Assembly (NCBI RefSeq): GCF_007860175.1
Contig: NZ_SJPX01000001.1
Span: 1,612,001-1,676,000 of the forward strand
Direction of reading: 5' to 3'
Source: Rubripirellula reticaptiva
GTDB lineage: Bacteria > Planctomycetota > Planctomycetia > Pirellulales > Pirellulaceae
Length of the DNA stretch: 64,000 nucleotides
Shown here: piece after piece, positions 43,888 through 53,197 of the stretch
How the letters are laid out: each line of letters starts with the position of its first letter
Numbering within the stretch: position 1 is the first letter of the stretch
The notes under the pieces: generated by a model
Told to the model about the DNA's origin: nothing
What the model saw: the letters and a program-made list of their open reading frames with translations, nothing else
Database searches by the model: none
Program-made: the position numbers and the translations under genes

Positions 43888-44304
43888 ATGAATCGGTCCA
43901 AAGAAAACGAGTCCAGCGATTTGCCAGAACTTCCCGATGACGAGCCTGCCGCTGCGCCAATCGACGAGCCAATCGTTGAGCCGGGGCAAGCCGATTCCAA
44001 TCGAACAAATCAAATCACCAACGAAGTCGATCGCGACAAGATCGCTCAGTTTGTCACCACCATTCGAAACGCCGAAGAACAGGTCGGTCAACACATCATC
44101 GCCGCGTTACAGCATGACAATACCGTGGCTGTGATCACAACCGTTGCGGTCGGCCCTGATGGAAATCAGCGTGTGATCTCGGCGGCTCTGAATCCGGATC
44201 GATTGAAGCAAGTGCAAGAAATCCTGATGCAAGCCGAAGAAGAACGCGAGGATGAAGAACCGTGCGTCGGTTTCCACTGTTTGGTGAAACCTAAGTTGTC
44301 CTAA
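43888..44304 (+). CDS. Small acidic protein of unknown function
   Basis: A 138-residue protein with a disordered, acidic N-terminal half (SSDLPELPDDEPAAAP...) and a helical C-terminal domain (RDKIAQFVTTIRNAEEQVGQH...). No signal peptide. ATG at 43888 follows an in-frame TTG. A GAGG-type ribosome site lies upstream. It probably belongs to the same transcription unit as the HugZ-like gene. No family recognised. Confidence 0.6.
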   Translation: MNRSKENESSDLPELPDDEPAAAPIDEPIVEPGQADSNRTNQITNEVDRDKIAQFVTTIRNAEEQVGQHIIAALQHDNTVAVITTVAVGPDGNQRVISAALNPDRLKQVQEILMQAEEEREDEEPCVGFHCLVKPKLS

Positions 44305-44314
44305 GGGACGCGAC

Positions 44315-44974
44315 CTAAGGCCGGATCACGATCAACTTATCCGCGACCGTCTCGCTTAGCACGGTCGTGTTCTTGTCGATTTCAACTGTCGTCGTTGCGG
44401 CGAGCGGGGCGTGTTCGACAACGCAGCCGACGGCGGAAAGTTCCAGGCCGGATGCGGTCAAGAATCGCAGGAATTCACTTGATTGGTCGACCACTCTGAC
44501 CAATCGAAAGGGCTCGCCCGCCGGCCACTGGGTTAGAGTTTGCCCAGCATCGGATTGAAGCGTGCCGTCGCTGCGTGGGATGGGGTCGCCGTGCGGATCG
44601 GCGCCCGGATATCCCAAGTGTGCATCGATTCGATCGACCAAGCGATCACTGACCGCATGTTCCATGTGCTCGGCTTCTTCGTGGACTTCGTCCCATGGCA
44701 TGCTAAGCGTTTGCGACAAGAACAACTCGATCAAACGATGGCGTCGAACCACACGTAGCGCCAACTGCGTTCCGCTGAGCGTCAACCGAACGCCTTCATA
44801 CGGCGCGTACTCGACCAAGTTTGCATCGCGCAGCGTTTTCAACATCGCTGTGACACTTCCTGGCGATACCGATAATTGACTGGCAATCGCTCCGGTCGCA
44901 ACTGATTCTTTATCAGGTTGTCCGCCAAGCTGGTAAATCGCTTTGATGTAGTTTTCAGTTGTCAGGCTTGGCAT
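44315..44974 (-). CDS. DtxR/MntR-family metal-dependent repressor
   Basis: A 219-residue regulator: N-terminal winged helix (TTENYIKAIYQLGGQ ... SVSPGSVTAMLKTLRDANLVEY), a helical metal-binding/dimerisation domain (HRLIELFLSQTL, EVHEEAEHMEHAVSDRLVDRID) and a C-terminal FeoA/SH3-like domain (~140-219). It binds Fe(II) or Mn(II) and represses uptake genes in this family; no target operator is visible nearby. The ATG at 44974 has GAGGAAG upstream. It follows glutamate dehydrogenase by 13 bp, an unusual partner. Confidence 0.9.
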   Translation of the reverse strand: MPSLTTENYIKAIYQLGGQPDKESVATGAIASQLSVSPGSVTAMLKTLRDANLVEYAPYEGVRLTLSGTQLALRVVRRHRLIELFLSQTLSMPWDEVHEEAEHMEHAVSDRLVDRIDAHLGYPGADPHGDPIPRSDGTLQSDAGQTLTQWPAGEPFRLVRVVDQSSEFLRFLTASGLELSAVGCVVEHAPLAATTTVEIDKNTTVLSETVADKLIVIRP

Positions 44975-44987
44975 TGATGGAACTTCC

Positions 44988-46232
44988 TCACGAAGCGAAT
45001 CCGGACAATTCGGCCGACTGACGAACGCGTGTGATTCCAATGATGTAAGCCGCCGTTCGCAATGACACTTTGCGTTCCTGCGCGGTCTGCCATACGTTTT
45101 CGAAGGCTTGGTTCATGGTGTGGTCTAGTTCTTGGCGAACACGATCGAGTGTCCAGCGATAGTGTTGGCGGTTCTGGACCCATTCAAAGTAACTCACCGT
45201 AACGCCGCCCGCGTTGGCCAGGATATCGGGCAGGATCGTAACGCCGCGTTCGGCTAAGATTTTGTCGGCGTCAGGGTACACCGGGCCATTTGCCGCTTCA
45301 ATGATCACAGTTGCTTTGATCTTGTTAACATTGTCTTTTGTGATCACGCCACCTAGGGCGGCTGGGATTAGCACGTGGACATCGTCCAGTTCCAGCAGCG
45401 CGTTGACGGGTAAGCACTGGCATTGCTGGTAGCCTTCAAGCAAGCCGCGAGGATGCCCGATTTTGTGATGCAGCAGGCTTTGGATGTCCAGCCCATTGGG
45501 GTCGTAGTAGGTTCCCGAAACATCGCTGACCGCGACGATTGGAAACTGGGCATCGCATAGAAATTTGGAAGCATGCGAGCCAACGTTTCCGAAACCTTGG
45601 ATCGCAATGTTGGTGCGCTCAGCCTTTTGTCCAAGACGCTTGCACAGCTTAACGGTCAGAGCGCCAACTCCGCGGCCGGTTGCTTCTTCGCGTCCTTTGG
45701 CACCGTACTCTTCGACAGGTTTGCCGGTGATGACTGCCGGATTAAATCCGTGGTATTTTTCCCATTGATTTCGGAACCACGCCATCACGCGGTGGTCGGT
45801 GCCCATGTCGGGTGCGGGGATGTCTTTGTCGGGGCCGACGATGTCGTGAATCTGGTCAACAAAGGCTCGAGTTAAACGTTCCAATTCTCGCGGCGACAAT
45901 TCCGAAGGGTCGACGCCAATGCCGCCTTTCGCACCGCCATATGGCAAGTTTACGACAGCGGTTTTCCAAGTCATCAAACTGGCTAGAGCGCGAGTTTCGT
46001 CCAGGTCCACGTCGGGGTGGTAGCGGAGTCCACCTTTCATCGGACCGCGGTGGTTGTCATGTTGAACCCGAAATCCAACGTAGTTAGCAAGACGCCCGTT
46101 GTCTCGCTCGATCGTGACGCGCACTTGCACTTCGCGTCGAGGCGTTAGCAACGTTTCTCGCATTTCTGCGCTGATGTTGAGGTGTTCCGCGGCGACGTCA
46201 AAGAAATGCTGGGTCGCCTTAAAAGCTCGCAT
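44988..46232 (-). CDS. gdhA: Glutamate dehydrogenase (Glu/Leu/Phe/Val family)
   Basis: A 414-residue hexameric-type glutamate dehydrogenase interconverting glutamate and 2-oxoglutarate + ammonia. GPMKGGLRYHP, Lys90 in TWKTAVVNLPYGGAKGG with catalytic Lys102, and PAPDMGTDHRVMAWF are diagnostic. The dinucleotide fold has AIQGFGNVGSHASK and VAVSDVSG; the Asp at the end of the second strand suggests NAD preference, which is inference. Length fits the small bacterial class. Co-transcribed with the DtxR-type gene downstream (13 bp). Confidence 0.95.
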   Translation of the reverse strand: MRAFKATQHFFDVAAEHLNISAEMRETLLTPRREVQVRVTIERDNGRLANYVGFRVQHDNHRGPMKGGLRYHPDVDLDETRALASLMTWKTAVVNLPYGGAKGGIGVDPSELSPRELERLTRAFVDQIHDIVGPDKDIPAPDMGTDHRVMAWFRNQWEKYHGFNPAVITGKPVEEYGAKGREEATGRGVGALTVKLCKRLGQKAERTNIAIQGFGNVGSHASKFLCDAQFPIVAVSDVSGTYYDPNGLDIQSLLHHKIGHPRGLLEGYQQCQCLPVNALLELDDVHVLIPAALGGVITKDNVNKIKATVIIEAANGPVYPDADKILAERGVTILPDILANAGGVTVSYFEWVQNRQHYRWTLDRVRQELDHTMNQAFENVWQTAQERKVSLRTAAYIIGITRVRQSAELSGFAS

Positions 46233-46361
46233 TGGTTCGCGTTCCAGATTAGAGATGGCGGTGACCCAATCGATAGGCCAAGAGGTTTAGCGGCGAAGGG
46301 CCAGCGGCAGTGATTTAGCAGCAACGAGCGCCGCTTCGCAAGCTTACCCAGAATATCCGAT

Positions 46362-47930
46362 TTAGGCAGCGCTGCGTGCTGACGAAATTGCTTCCGCCGA
46401 GTCGGCGATCCAGCGGCGAACATCAGATAGTTTTGGCGCGTCGGCGCCGCGTAGATATCGGCGGCCGCTAGAGGTCATCGCAAACTGGGCGACTTCTTGA
46501 TGAAGCTCGCCTGCTTTGCAAACCGCGACGGCACTGGCCGAATTGTACTGAGCACCGGCAAGCATTTGGCATTCACGTGCCAGCAGTTCTGGGATCTCGC
46601 ACATTAGTTTGGCTTGCCACTGCCACTGAGTCACGGTTTCGGTCGTGATCCAGTAGGTCAACATTTCGGCCGCCATCTTGGCTGCTGATTCATCTAAGAA
46701 TTCGCCGACTGTGTGGATGCCAACCGACGCAAAACGCTGAGCCGTTTTGGGACCGATCGACGGAGCGTTGACGAGTGGATCTTGCCTCGATAGTCGGCAT
46801 CGATCATTTACCGGCTGGTGTGTGACTGGTGTATCGACGCTGCGTGGTACGAATGGAATGGTCGCGGGATAATCTTGGTGCGAAGGTTCCAAGTCTGCTT
46901 CGCTGGTCGTTGCGACGACAATCTCGTTGGTTTCGTTGGCGGCTTGTATAGCAGCGGCCTGAATTTTTTTGGCAGCCAGGCGACGTGCACGTCGGCTTTC
47001 TCGGGAAGCCATTTCGGTTCGGTAGACATCTATCACTCGGTGAACAATGTCCACATCGGCGGGCAAGTTCTTTTGCAACGTGCCGGTTCGGCGAAACTCG
47101 CTGATCAGGCGTCCGACGGCGTCTTGTTCGATTCGGTTCTCAATTCGCTTGAGCCAAGCTCGCGCCGGAGTGCGAATGACCGCGAGTGCGGTGCTTGCCG
47201 ATAGAGATGCTTTGGCGATTGGTTGTCCCATTGCTGACTCGGCATCACGCGCGGCGCGTTCAAGCACTCTTGCCCAGCCGGTGATGGCCAAACCAAAGAG
47301 TTCCGAAAGTGCGCGCTGAGCAACCAGCCCAAGTCCGTCGGGCGGATGAGCTCGGCCGCGTTCAAGATCGTACGTATCCAGCAACGGAAAGTAACTTCGG
47401 TTGGCAAATTTGGCGCCGTGCAAAATTGCCTCGCCGAGCCAGCCGATATTGTTCGATAAGTTGAAGACCGTTCGAGCTGGGTCGTCTCGCCACACGGTCA
47501 GAATTGATTCATACGATCGCGTGACGCTCCATTCAATCGGTCGATGCAGGACCTTTTCACGTTCGCATTGCTGCGTGTGCAGGGGCATCATCGGATCGGT
47601 GAAGTAGTGGCTCAGTACGCCAGCCGCGTGGGCTGCGTCACTGTAGCGGCCCGCACGTAAGTGATTCTGAAGTTTGTCATACCACAGGTGGGCAACGCGC
47701 GGCGCACCACCCCAGTAACCGTCGGTGACATGGACCACATGGTTTTGAAAGTCACGAAACCGCGTGTCCGGATCCTTTGCGCCTCGCAGGTATCGATCGT
47801 GGTGTCGAAGCAGCACGCGTGCGAGTCGTTGGCCAGCGTCAGTTTGCACCAACGGTAGCGCATCGATTGCAAAAAAGTGATGGGTGCTGCGACAATGGGC
47901 GGCGCGTAGGATCAAAAACAACGGGTTCAT
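46362..47930 (-). CDS. Zinc-dependent phospholipase C-like protein fused to a helix-hairpin-helix domain
   Basis: A 522-residue protein. The N-terminal ~230 residues resemble the zinc-dependent phospholipase C fold: HHFFAIDAL near residue 15, HHDRYLRGAKDPDTRF, FQNHVVHVTDG and HAAGVLSHYFTDPMMPLHT supply the His/Asp metal ligands. The C-terminal part has an HhH/DUF4332 segment (NAPSIGPKTAQRFASVGIHT, ~395-420). No signal peptide is evident, which is odd for a phospholipase. The ATG at 47930 starts the fold; upstream in-frame codons overlap the neighbouring gene. Preceded 13 bp upstream by a small partner gene. Confidence 0.75.
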   Translation of the reverse strand: MNPLFLILRAAHCRSTHHFFAIDALPLVQTDAGQRLARVLLRHHDRYLRGAKDPDTRFRDFQNHVVHVTDGYWGGAPRVAHLWYDKLQNHLRAGRYSDAAHAAGVLSHYFTDPMMPLHTQQCEREKVLHRPIEWSVTRSYESILTVWRDDPARTVFNLSNNIGWLGEAILHGAKFANRSYFPLLDTYDLERGRAHPPDGLGLVAQRALSELFGLAITGWARVLERAARDAESAMGQPIAKASLSASTALAVIRTPARAWLKRIENRIEQDAVGRLISEFRRTGTLQKNLPADVDIVHRVIDVYRTEMASRESRRARRLAAKKIQAAAIQAANETNEIVVATTSEADLEPSHQDYPATIPFVPRSVDTPVTHQPVNDRCRLSRQDPLVNAPSIGPKTAQRFASVGIHTVGEFLDESAAKMAAEMLTYWITTETVTQWQWQAKLMCEIPELLARECQMLAGAQYNSASAVAVCKAGELHQEVAQFAMTSSGRRYLRGADAPKLSDVRRWIADSAEAISSARSAA

Positions 47931-47943
47931 GACACCACCCTCG

Positions 47944-48240
47944 TTAGGCGGCTTGGGATTGGCTCGAAATCGCAGCATCCACATCGACGCGATAGGCCGC
48001 GGCTTGTCGAGACAATCTCGCCCGCAGCGACTCGTCGCCTCTTAGTACCGACGACGCGGTCGTCATCCGTTGTTGGAAGACGTCAAACGTCAGCGGCCGA
48101 AAGGTGGCGTGACCTGTTGGCGGCGCGGCCGCACCATAGGCAGCCGTTCGGCGCCACTTCCAGTCCGCGCGAGCGATTCCTAGGTACACCGCGTAGAGTT
48201 GCGTTACGCTTAATTTCGAAAGATCTTGTAGTCCGGTCAT
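47944..48240 (-). CDS. Small conserved-looking helical protein upstream of the PLC-like gene
   Basis: A 98-residue soluble protein (GLQDLSKLSVTQLYAVYLG..., RPLTFDVFQQRMTTASSVL) with no signal peptide or membrane helix and even amino-acid composition. The ATG at 48240 is preferred; longer in-frame starts give Arg-rich tails. Its stop lies 13 bp before the phospholipase-like gene, suggesting an operon. Family unknown. Confidence 0.55.
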   Translation of the reverse strand: MTGLQDLSKLSVTQLYAVYLGIARADWKWRRTAAYGAAAPPTGHATFRPLTFDVFQQRMTTASSVLRGDESLRARLSRQAAAYRVDVDAAISSQSQAA

Positions 48241-48387
48241 CACCACGGTTGCATCCCCACAGCACAAACGAATTAGGGTTTGCGACGGACGCAACCATCG
48301 CGGCCGTCTGCGTGGCAAGTGTGCCGATCCGCGGGCGTCGGTGGCAAGAGAGATTTTTTAATGCTAGGTGAGCCAAACGTGTCGGTA

Positions 48388-49053
48388 TTAACGCGGCTTC
48401 GAGCGAACGATCTCTCGAGTCCGTGACACGAGCGAGAAAGTTTCTTCGGGGCGTGGATCCGGCGCGACGCTGGTGAAGTAGTCTTGGTCGATGCCCAAAA
48501 TCTTGCGACGTTTCTGAGAAACGCCAGGGTCCGAGTCCAGGAAGCTTTCCGCCATTTCAAAATCGCGGTCCCACAAGATCGCAATCGACAGAAGGTCGAC
48601 GACATCTTCGAAAGCCGTCAAGTCGATTGAGTCGCGACCTGGCAAATCGACCGATACCGATTCTGGCATTGATTGATAGGCGGCCAAAGTGAGCGATCGC
48701 CATTCCGTTTGCGGCGGAACCGAATCGCCGAACAAGTCAATCTCGATCGCAATCTGGTCACGCACTTCAACAAAAATAGCCGCCACGGTGGCTTCGGCTA
48801 AAGCCGACAGTTGCATTGGCGAATCGGTTTCGGTCAACAAATGCTCAGCCACTTCGTGTAGCAAACCGATTCGCTGACAGACCGTCAATTGATCAAACAC
48901 ATCGATTCCCGAATCGCAATCCGGGATCACTTCGTCAACGCAGTCAACGTCAACATGAACCAGCAACGCATCGATCATCGTGTCGATTGCGGCGCCGACC
49001 AACGCGCTTTCAGCGCCTCGCAAGGTTCGATCACCTCGGCTGGTATGCCACAT
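48388..49053 (-). CDS. Hypothetical acidic cytoplasmic protein
   Basis: A 221-residue, strongly acidic soluble protein with Asp/Glu-rich helices and no signal, membrane segment or motif that I recognise. The ATG at 49053 has AAGGGA upstream at a normal distance and is chosen over longer frames that add Arg-rich residues. It is the third gene of a minus-strand run with the small helical protein and the phospholipase-like gene (147-bp gap). No function proposed. Confidence 0.65.
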   Translation of the reverse strand: MWHTSRGDRTLRGAESALVGAAIDTMIDALLVHVDVDCVDEVIPDCDSGIDVFDQLTVCQRIGLLHEVAEHLLTETDSPMQLSALAEATVAAIFVEVRDQIAIEIDLFGDSVPPQTEWRSLTLAAYQSMPESVSVDLPGRDSIDLTAFEDVVDLLSIAILWDRDFEMAESFLDSDPGVSQKRRKILGIDQDYFTSVAPDPRPEETFSLVSRTREIVRSKPR

Positions 49054-49219
49054 AAAATTCCCTTTTCCCCGAACATGCAGTTCGCGTCGAAAATATCGAC
49101 GCGTCCACAATAATGCCTGCAACCCTTTAGAGGCCGACATCATAATCGAGGAATCGCGACGTGGTACGCCGCGGCGAAAATTTCATTTTTTTCAGTCGTA
49201 AGTCGTTCGCTAGAAACAA

Positions 49220-50209
49220 CTACGCAGCGCGTGTGATCGGATTCGCGGTGCCCGAATCGTGCAATTCGCGGCGTGCCGGACGAACGCGAGGCCGGGTTAC
49301 GGATTCTTCTTCGTTGCGGCTGATATGGACATCCAACTGTGGGAACGGAATTGAAATGCCGGCGCCGTCAAGTTGACGCTTGACTTGCGCTGTGAGCGTT
49401 TCGTGAATTGGCCAGTAATTCTTTGAAGCAACCCAGGCACGCACTTTCCAGTTGACACTGCTAGCACCAAGATCGCTGAGGATGACTTGCGCGCCACGCC
49501 CTTCGCCTTGAACAACGGCTTCGGAAATTTGTGAGACAGCGGCTTCCAATGCGGCGCGAGTTTGGTCGAGGTCGGCGTTGTAATCGACGCCCACTAGTAC
49601 TTCGACTCGGCGATGTTGGTGATACGAAATGTTTTCGATCGTGCCGCCTGAAATCGAACTATTCGGAACGATGATGCGGCGGTTGTCGGGCGTATCAAGC
49701 GTCGTGGTGAACAAGTCGATCTCGTTGACCTTTCCCATCACGCCGCCAGCATTGACGACGTCGCCAACTTTGAACGGGCGAAACACCAACATCAAGACAC
49801 CACAAGCAAAGTTGCTAAGGGTTCCCTGAAATGCCAAGCCTACGGCAAAGCCGGCGGCGGCCAACATCGCGGCCAATCCGCCAAGCGGTGCACCCAGTTT
49901 TGACAGTACCGCACCAGTAACGCCAAACATGACGCAATAGAAAACCATCTTGCCGATGAATCGGCCAAGTGTTTCGTCGACGCGGCGGCAAACGGGACGG
50001 CTTACCAAACCCGAAATGTATTTTGCAGCGAGGTAGCCAAGAAAAATCACCCCTAATCCGATGGCGGCCCAACCGAGGGCGGGTGCCAGGTGGGTCGCGG
50101 CGTAATCCGTCGCCCCTGCGACATCGCCACTACTTAGCTTGTTCCACGCTTCTTCCGTTGCGGTCAAGATCTCGGGATTCCGGGCAGGCATTTCGGTTGT
50201 TTCAGCCAC
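49220..50209 (-). CDS. mscS: MscS-family small-conductance mechanosensitive channel
   Basis: A 329-residue inner-membrane channel that opens on membrane tension to release solutes after osmotic downshock. Three membrane segments (~residues 45-68, 84-105, 112-145) end in the pore helix GLAAMLAAAGFAVGLAFQG; the MscS beta-domain signature FRPFKVGDVV and IIVPNSSI follow, then the alpha/beta vestibule. Length is close to E. coli MscS (286) with a ~30-residue N-terminal addition and an Arg-rich C-terminal tail. Stands alone, with ~185 bp upstream. Confidence 0.93.
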   Translation of the reverse strand: MAETTEMPARNPEILTATEEAWNKLSSGDVAGATDYAATHLAPALGWAAIGLGVIFLGYLAAKYISGLVSRPVCRRVDETLGRFIGKMVFYCVMFGVTGAVLSKLGAPLGGLAAMLAAAGFAVGLAFQGTLSNFACGVLMLVFRPFKVGDVVNAGGVMGKVNEIDLFTTTLDTPDNRRIIVPNSSISGGTIENISYHQHRRVEVLVGVDYNADLDQTRAALEAAVSQISEAVVQGEGRGAQVILSDLGASSVNWKVRAWVASKNYWPIHETLTAQVKRQLDGAGISIPFPQLDVHISRNEEESVTRPRVRPARRELHDSGTANPITRAA

Positions 50210-50395
50210 TTCAAAGTCCTTCTTGAATGGGCAAAATCGATAATCAGCATCATGCTGCGTTGAGTTCGTGTGACCCCTGTATAGAAAAACAGTATCCGAG
50301 TTAGCAAGGCAGATCCGGCTGCGGGAATCAGAGTGTCAATGACGGAAAATGGATGCGGCGGTGGAATGGCGTTACGATAAGGCTTGATTTCCTGT

Positions 50396-51694
50396 TTACC
50401 TGGAATCGCCTGCTTCGGTGCCGACTTTGATTTGGTGCACCTGGGGGTTGTTTTCTTGCGGAGCCTTGTCCGGATCTTGGTACTTTGCGACATCAAAGTG
50501 CTTGGCGTAGGTGCCAAAATCGTTGAACGCATATTTTTTGGCCCATCGGTACACGAAGCTGCGTTCGCGAATCTCGTCGCCTTGCTGGTACTGGCTTCGC
50601 CGTGGCGTCACCTTGTTGAGTTCCGCGATCACGGATTTGCGGGCCGTCGTGTCACGCGCGCCGTGCTTTTCGGCTAGCTGAACCAGCAAGTCAGGACGTT
50701 CCATGATCACACAGCCGCGGGTGTGCTGGGCGGTCAGTTCGCGAAAGTCTTTCAAGAACTCGGACTTGTTCATCGTTTCAGCAAGCGGGCGGTCATCGTG
50801 AATCGATTCGGTGGCAAGTTGGATCACGGGACACGGTTCGATATCGCCCCACGGTCCAATGTGGTGAGTGAATCCGGTGACGGCTGGACACAGTGCGTTG
50901 CCAGCGTCGTCGTGGTAAGCATCGATCACGACGATCGGTTTGGTCGCGCGAGTGTCGACGACGAACTGTCGAACTCGGCGCTGCTCGTCACTCGATAACG
51001 CCAAGTCTTGATTGGGTTCCGGTCCGACGGGGCGATAGATGTGGTACCAACAGTACATCACACCCATTTCAATCAGCCGATCGACCCATTCGTTGCGTAC
51101 CAGGTCATCGATGTTCGACTTGCAAACACTCGTACAGACGCCGACTAACAGCTTGTGCCGCAGAGCGGTTTCCAAACCTTTCATCGTTTTGTTTAACACG
51201 CCGTCGCTGCCGCGGCGAGTGTCGCTGATGATTTCGCTGCCTTCGACACTGATCAGTGGTGTTACGTTGCCGAGCCGGCGCAGTTCAGCGGCGACTTCAT
51301 CGGTGATAAAGTGGCCGTTGGTGAAAACTTGGAAGTAGACGTCAGGATTGGCGGCAAAGATTTTTAACAAGTCTTTGTGCATGAACGGCTCACCGCCCAG
51401 GATGCCAAAGAATCGATTGCCCATCGCCTTGGCTTCGGCGATCGTTTTGTTAGCGGCTTCGAGTTCGATCTTATGCTGCTTGGACGCCACGTCGACCCAG
51501 CATCCCTGGCAACGAAGATTGCAGCTATTGATCACCGACAGGTACAAAAACGGCGGAAAGAACTCGCCTCGTTTGAGTCGTCGCTTGTGCTTATGCACGC
51601 TCATCAGTCCGCCCAGACCCAGGGTCCAGACAGCTTTCATCAGCAGCCGTTTGTCGGTTTCGACCAGAAATCGGCGAGCCAGTTTGAGATACAT
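50396..51694 (-). CDS. Radical SAM protein with SPASM-like C-terminus
   Basis: A 432-residue radical SAM enzyme. The [4Fe-4S] site is Cys58-x3-Cys62-x2-Cys65 in INSCNLRCQGCWVD; GILGGEPFMHKDLL is the SAM-contacting GGE motif. Further cysteines later in the chain (GVCTSVCKSN; GNALCPAVTG; IEPCPVIQ; TRGCVIM) could ligate auxiliary clusters. The substrate is unknown; it may act on a peptide, cofactor or lipid. It is preceded upstream by a 250-bp region with several hairpins (51695-51944). Confidence 0.85.
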   Translation of the reverse strand: MYLKLARRFLVETDKRLLMKAVWTLGLGGLMSVHKHKRRLKRGEFFPPFLYLSVINSCNLRCQGCWVDVASKQHKIELEAANKTIAEAKAMGNRFFGILGGEPFMHKDLLKIFAANPDVYFQVFTNGHFITDEVAAELRRLGNVTPLISVEGSEIISDTRRGSDGVLNKTMKGLETALRHKLLVGVCTSVCKSNIDDLVRNEWVDRLIEMGVMYCWYHIYRPVGPEPNQDLALSSDEQRRVRQFVVDTRATKPIVVIDAYHDDAGNALCPAVTGFTHHIGPWGDIEPCPVIQLATESIHDDRPLAETMNKSEFLKDFRELTAQHTRGCVIMERPDLLVQLAEKHGARDTTARKSVIAELNKVTPRRSQYQQGDEIRERSFVYRWAKKYAFNDFGTYAKHFDVAKYQDPDKAPQENNPQVHQIKVGTEAGDSR

Positions 51695-51944
51695 TGGCGG
51701 GTGGGGTGTAGAAGTGGTGGCGAATGAGACCGAAACAGTCTCTTCAAGCCTAACCGGGTTGCCTAGTCAAGGGAAACCACCGCCGATGTCCGAGACGCAA
51801 TGTCGGTGATCGACGGTCTTGACAGTGCCACGACGGGGGCCTTTGGCGGGGGCCCTGGCCAGGTACGGCTTGCAAGCCGAAACGGGCAGGAAAGTCCTGC
51901 GAGAAAGGAAGCTTTCGCGTTCGGTCCGCTTCGGTTTGCCGTGT
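51695..51944 (-). ncRNA. Hairpin-rich leader or intergenic structured RNA candidate
   Basis: Between the CvpA-like stop and the radical SAM start (both minus strand) several inverted repeats cluster: the 14-bp palindrome cggcttgcaagccg (51866-51879), gcagga-aag-tcctgc (about 51886-51900), gcga-g-aaag with ctttcgc (about 51899-51918), and gagac with gtctc nearer the start codon (about 51726-51742). Such density is unlike the rest of the window's spacers. It may be a structured 5' leader of the radical SAM mRNA, a terminator system for the CvpA-like gene, or a small RNA. No T run follows the stems on either strand, and no known riboswitch core was recognised. Confidence 0.35.
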
Positions 51945-52988
51945 CTAGGGGACCATTCCCGGGGTGGGGATCGCTTTCTGGATCGCCCTGGTGGCTTGTT
52001 CCAAGAATCCCGGTTGGTCGACCAACTCCATCACGGCCGGGTGATTGAGTAGCTTCATTGCCATCGATGGTGTCATCGATTGACCGGAGTCGATGATTTC
52101 GCGGACTTCTGGGTCCGAATTCAGTTGGTTGACCAATTTTCGAACTTCCGGTTTTTGACGCAGTTCTTGGATCTCCGGTGTATCGAGCAGTTCTTGCATT
52201 TTGGCTGGGTTGCCAAGCACGGTGGCGGTGCGGCCGAATTCCTCGACTTTGTTGAGTTGAGGAATCATCGCCAGCGGGTTGTAATTGACCAAGTATGGGC
52301 CGATTACGCTTTGCCGAGTGGCTTCGGCAGTCGATAAAATGACTTTGGATGCGATCTGTCCGCGAGTGTCGGCGGGGTCGCGAATTCCGGCTCGTTTCAA
52401 CTCGATCGGTTCCATCACCAGAATCCCGCCGATGAAACAAGCCAAGCCGACGACACCTTGCGCGATGCCAAGCATGAAACCGAACCGACGATTCCAGCGG
52501 TCCAGTGCCCGGCGGCGGCGTACCATTGATCCTAGAATGAACCACAGGCAGAACATCACGAACAAGCCGATCGCTAGACCGACGACGCCGATACTGAGGA
52601 AACGATTGGCCAAACCGCTCAGTCCAAACCACTGAGAAAAACGGTAGGCGTTTTCCATTCCTATCGCGGGTGCAAACGCAACCGCGGCAGCGACGGCCAC
52701 CATCGATGCGAAGATCGAAAAGACACCAGTGCGGTATCCGGCAAACGCGCTGAATCCGGCAATTGCCGTCATGGCTGCAGCGATGTAGTCACCTTGGAAT
52801 CCGAAATAGGTGGCTGGTCCAAAAAATACCGCCGTCCAAAACAAACGTGCTCGCCAGGAAAGATTGCTGGTTTCTGGCAGAACGTCGTCGGGGTCGGGAA
52901 AGTACTGGATGGTTTGCATCAAATAGGGCTCGGCTTTGCGGGGCTGGGCGTTGTTTGGCGCAGCGCTGAACTGGTAGGCGGTTCGCAT
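51945..52988 (-). CDS. CvpA-like membrane protein
   Basis: A 347-residue inner-membrane protein with four or five hydrophobic segments between residues ~45 and ~195, arranged as in the CvpA (colicin V production) family, followed by a ~150-residue soluble tail of short helical repeats rich in Glu/Val (LDTPEIQELRQKPEVRKLV, LLNHPAVMELVDQ). The ATG at 52988 is used; ATG 52919 is an alternative. CvpA proteins influence envelope stress and secretion, but mechanism is unknown. The tail is longer than in classical CvpA (~160 residues). Confidence 0.7.
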   Translation of the reverse strand: MRTAYQFSAAPNNAQPRKAEPYLMQTIQYFPDPDDVLPETSNLSWRARLFWTAVFFGPATYFGFQGDYIAAAMTAIAGFSAFAGYRTGVFSIFASMVAVAAAVAFAPAIGMENAYRFSQWFGLSGLANRFLSIGVVGLAIGLFVMFCLWFILGSMVRRRRALDRWNRRFGFMLGIAQGVVGLACFIGGILVMEPIELKRAGIRDPADTRGQIASKVILSTAEATRQSVIGPYLVNYNPLAMIPQLNKVEEFGRTATVLGNPAKMQELLDTPEIQELRQKPEVRKLVNQLNSDPEVREIIDSGQSMTPSMAMKLLNHPAVMELVDQPGFLEQATRAIQKAIPTPGMVP

Positions 52989-53197
52989 CAACGCTACCCC
53001 GCTGGTTGGTGCGAGGTCACCGTAGGCGTCGCAGTGAACGGGGCTTTGGTAACGAATGGCAGTGCCCGTGCCGGTTGTGCGGGTTGTCGCGTCAGTGCGG
53101 GTTTTTCGACATCATTCGATCCGGCTTCGTATTGCCAGTCAAAACGGTCGAAGCAATCAATGGACACGATGCACCCATGGATGGATGAATCTGAACG

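Noticed and set aside
51695-51944. Cobalamin riboswitch in the hairpin-rich leader
   Set aside because: A tggcactg stretch recalls part of the core, but the B12 box and the rest of the core were not found.
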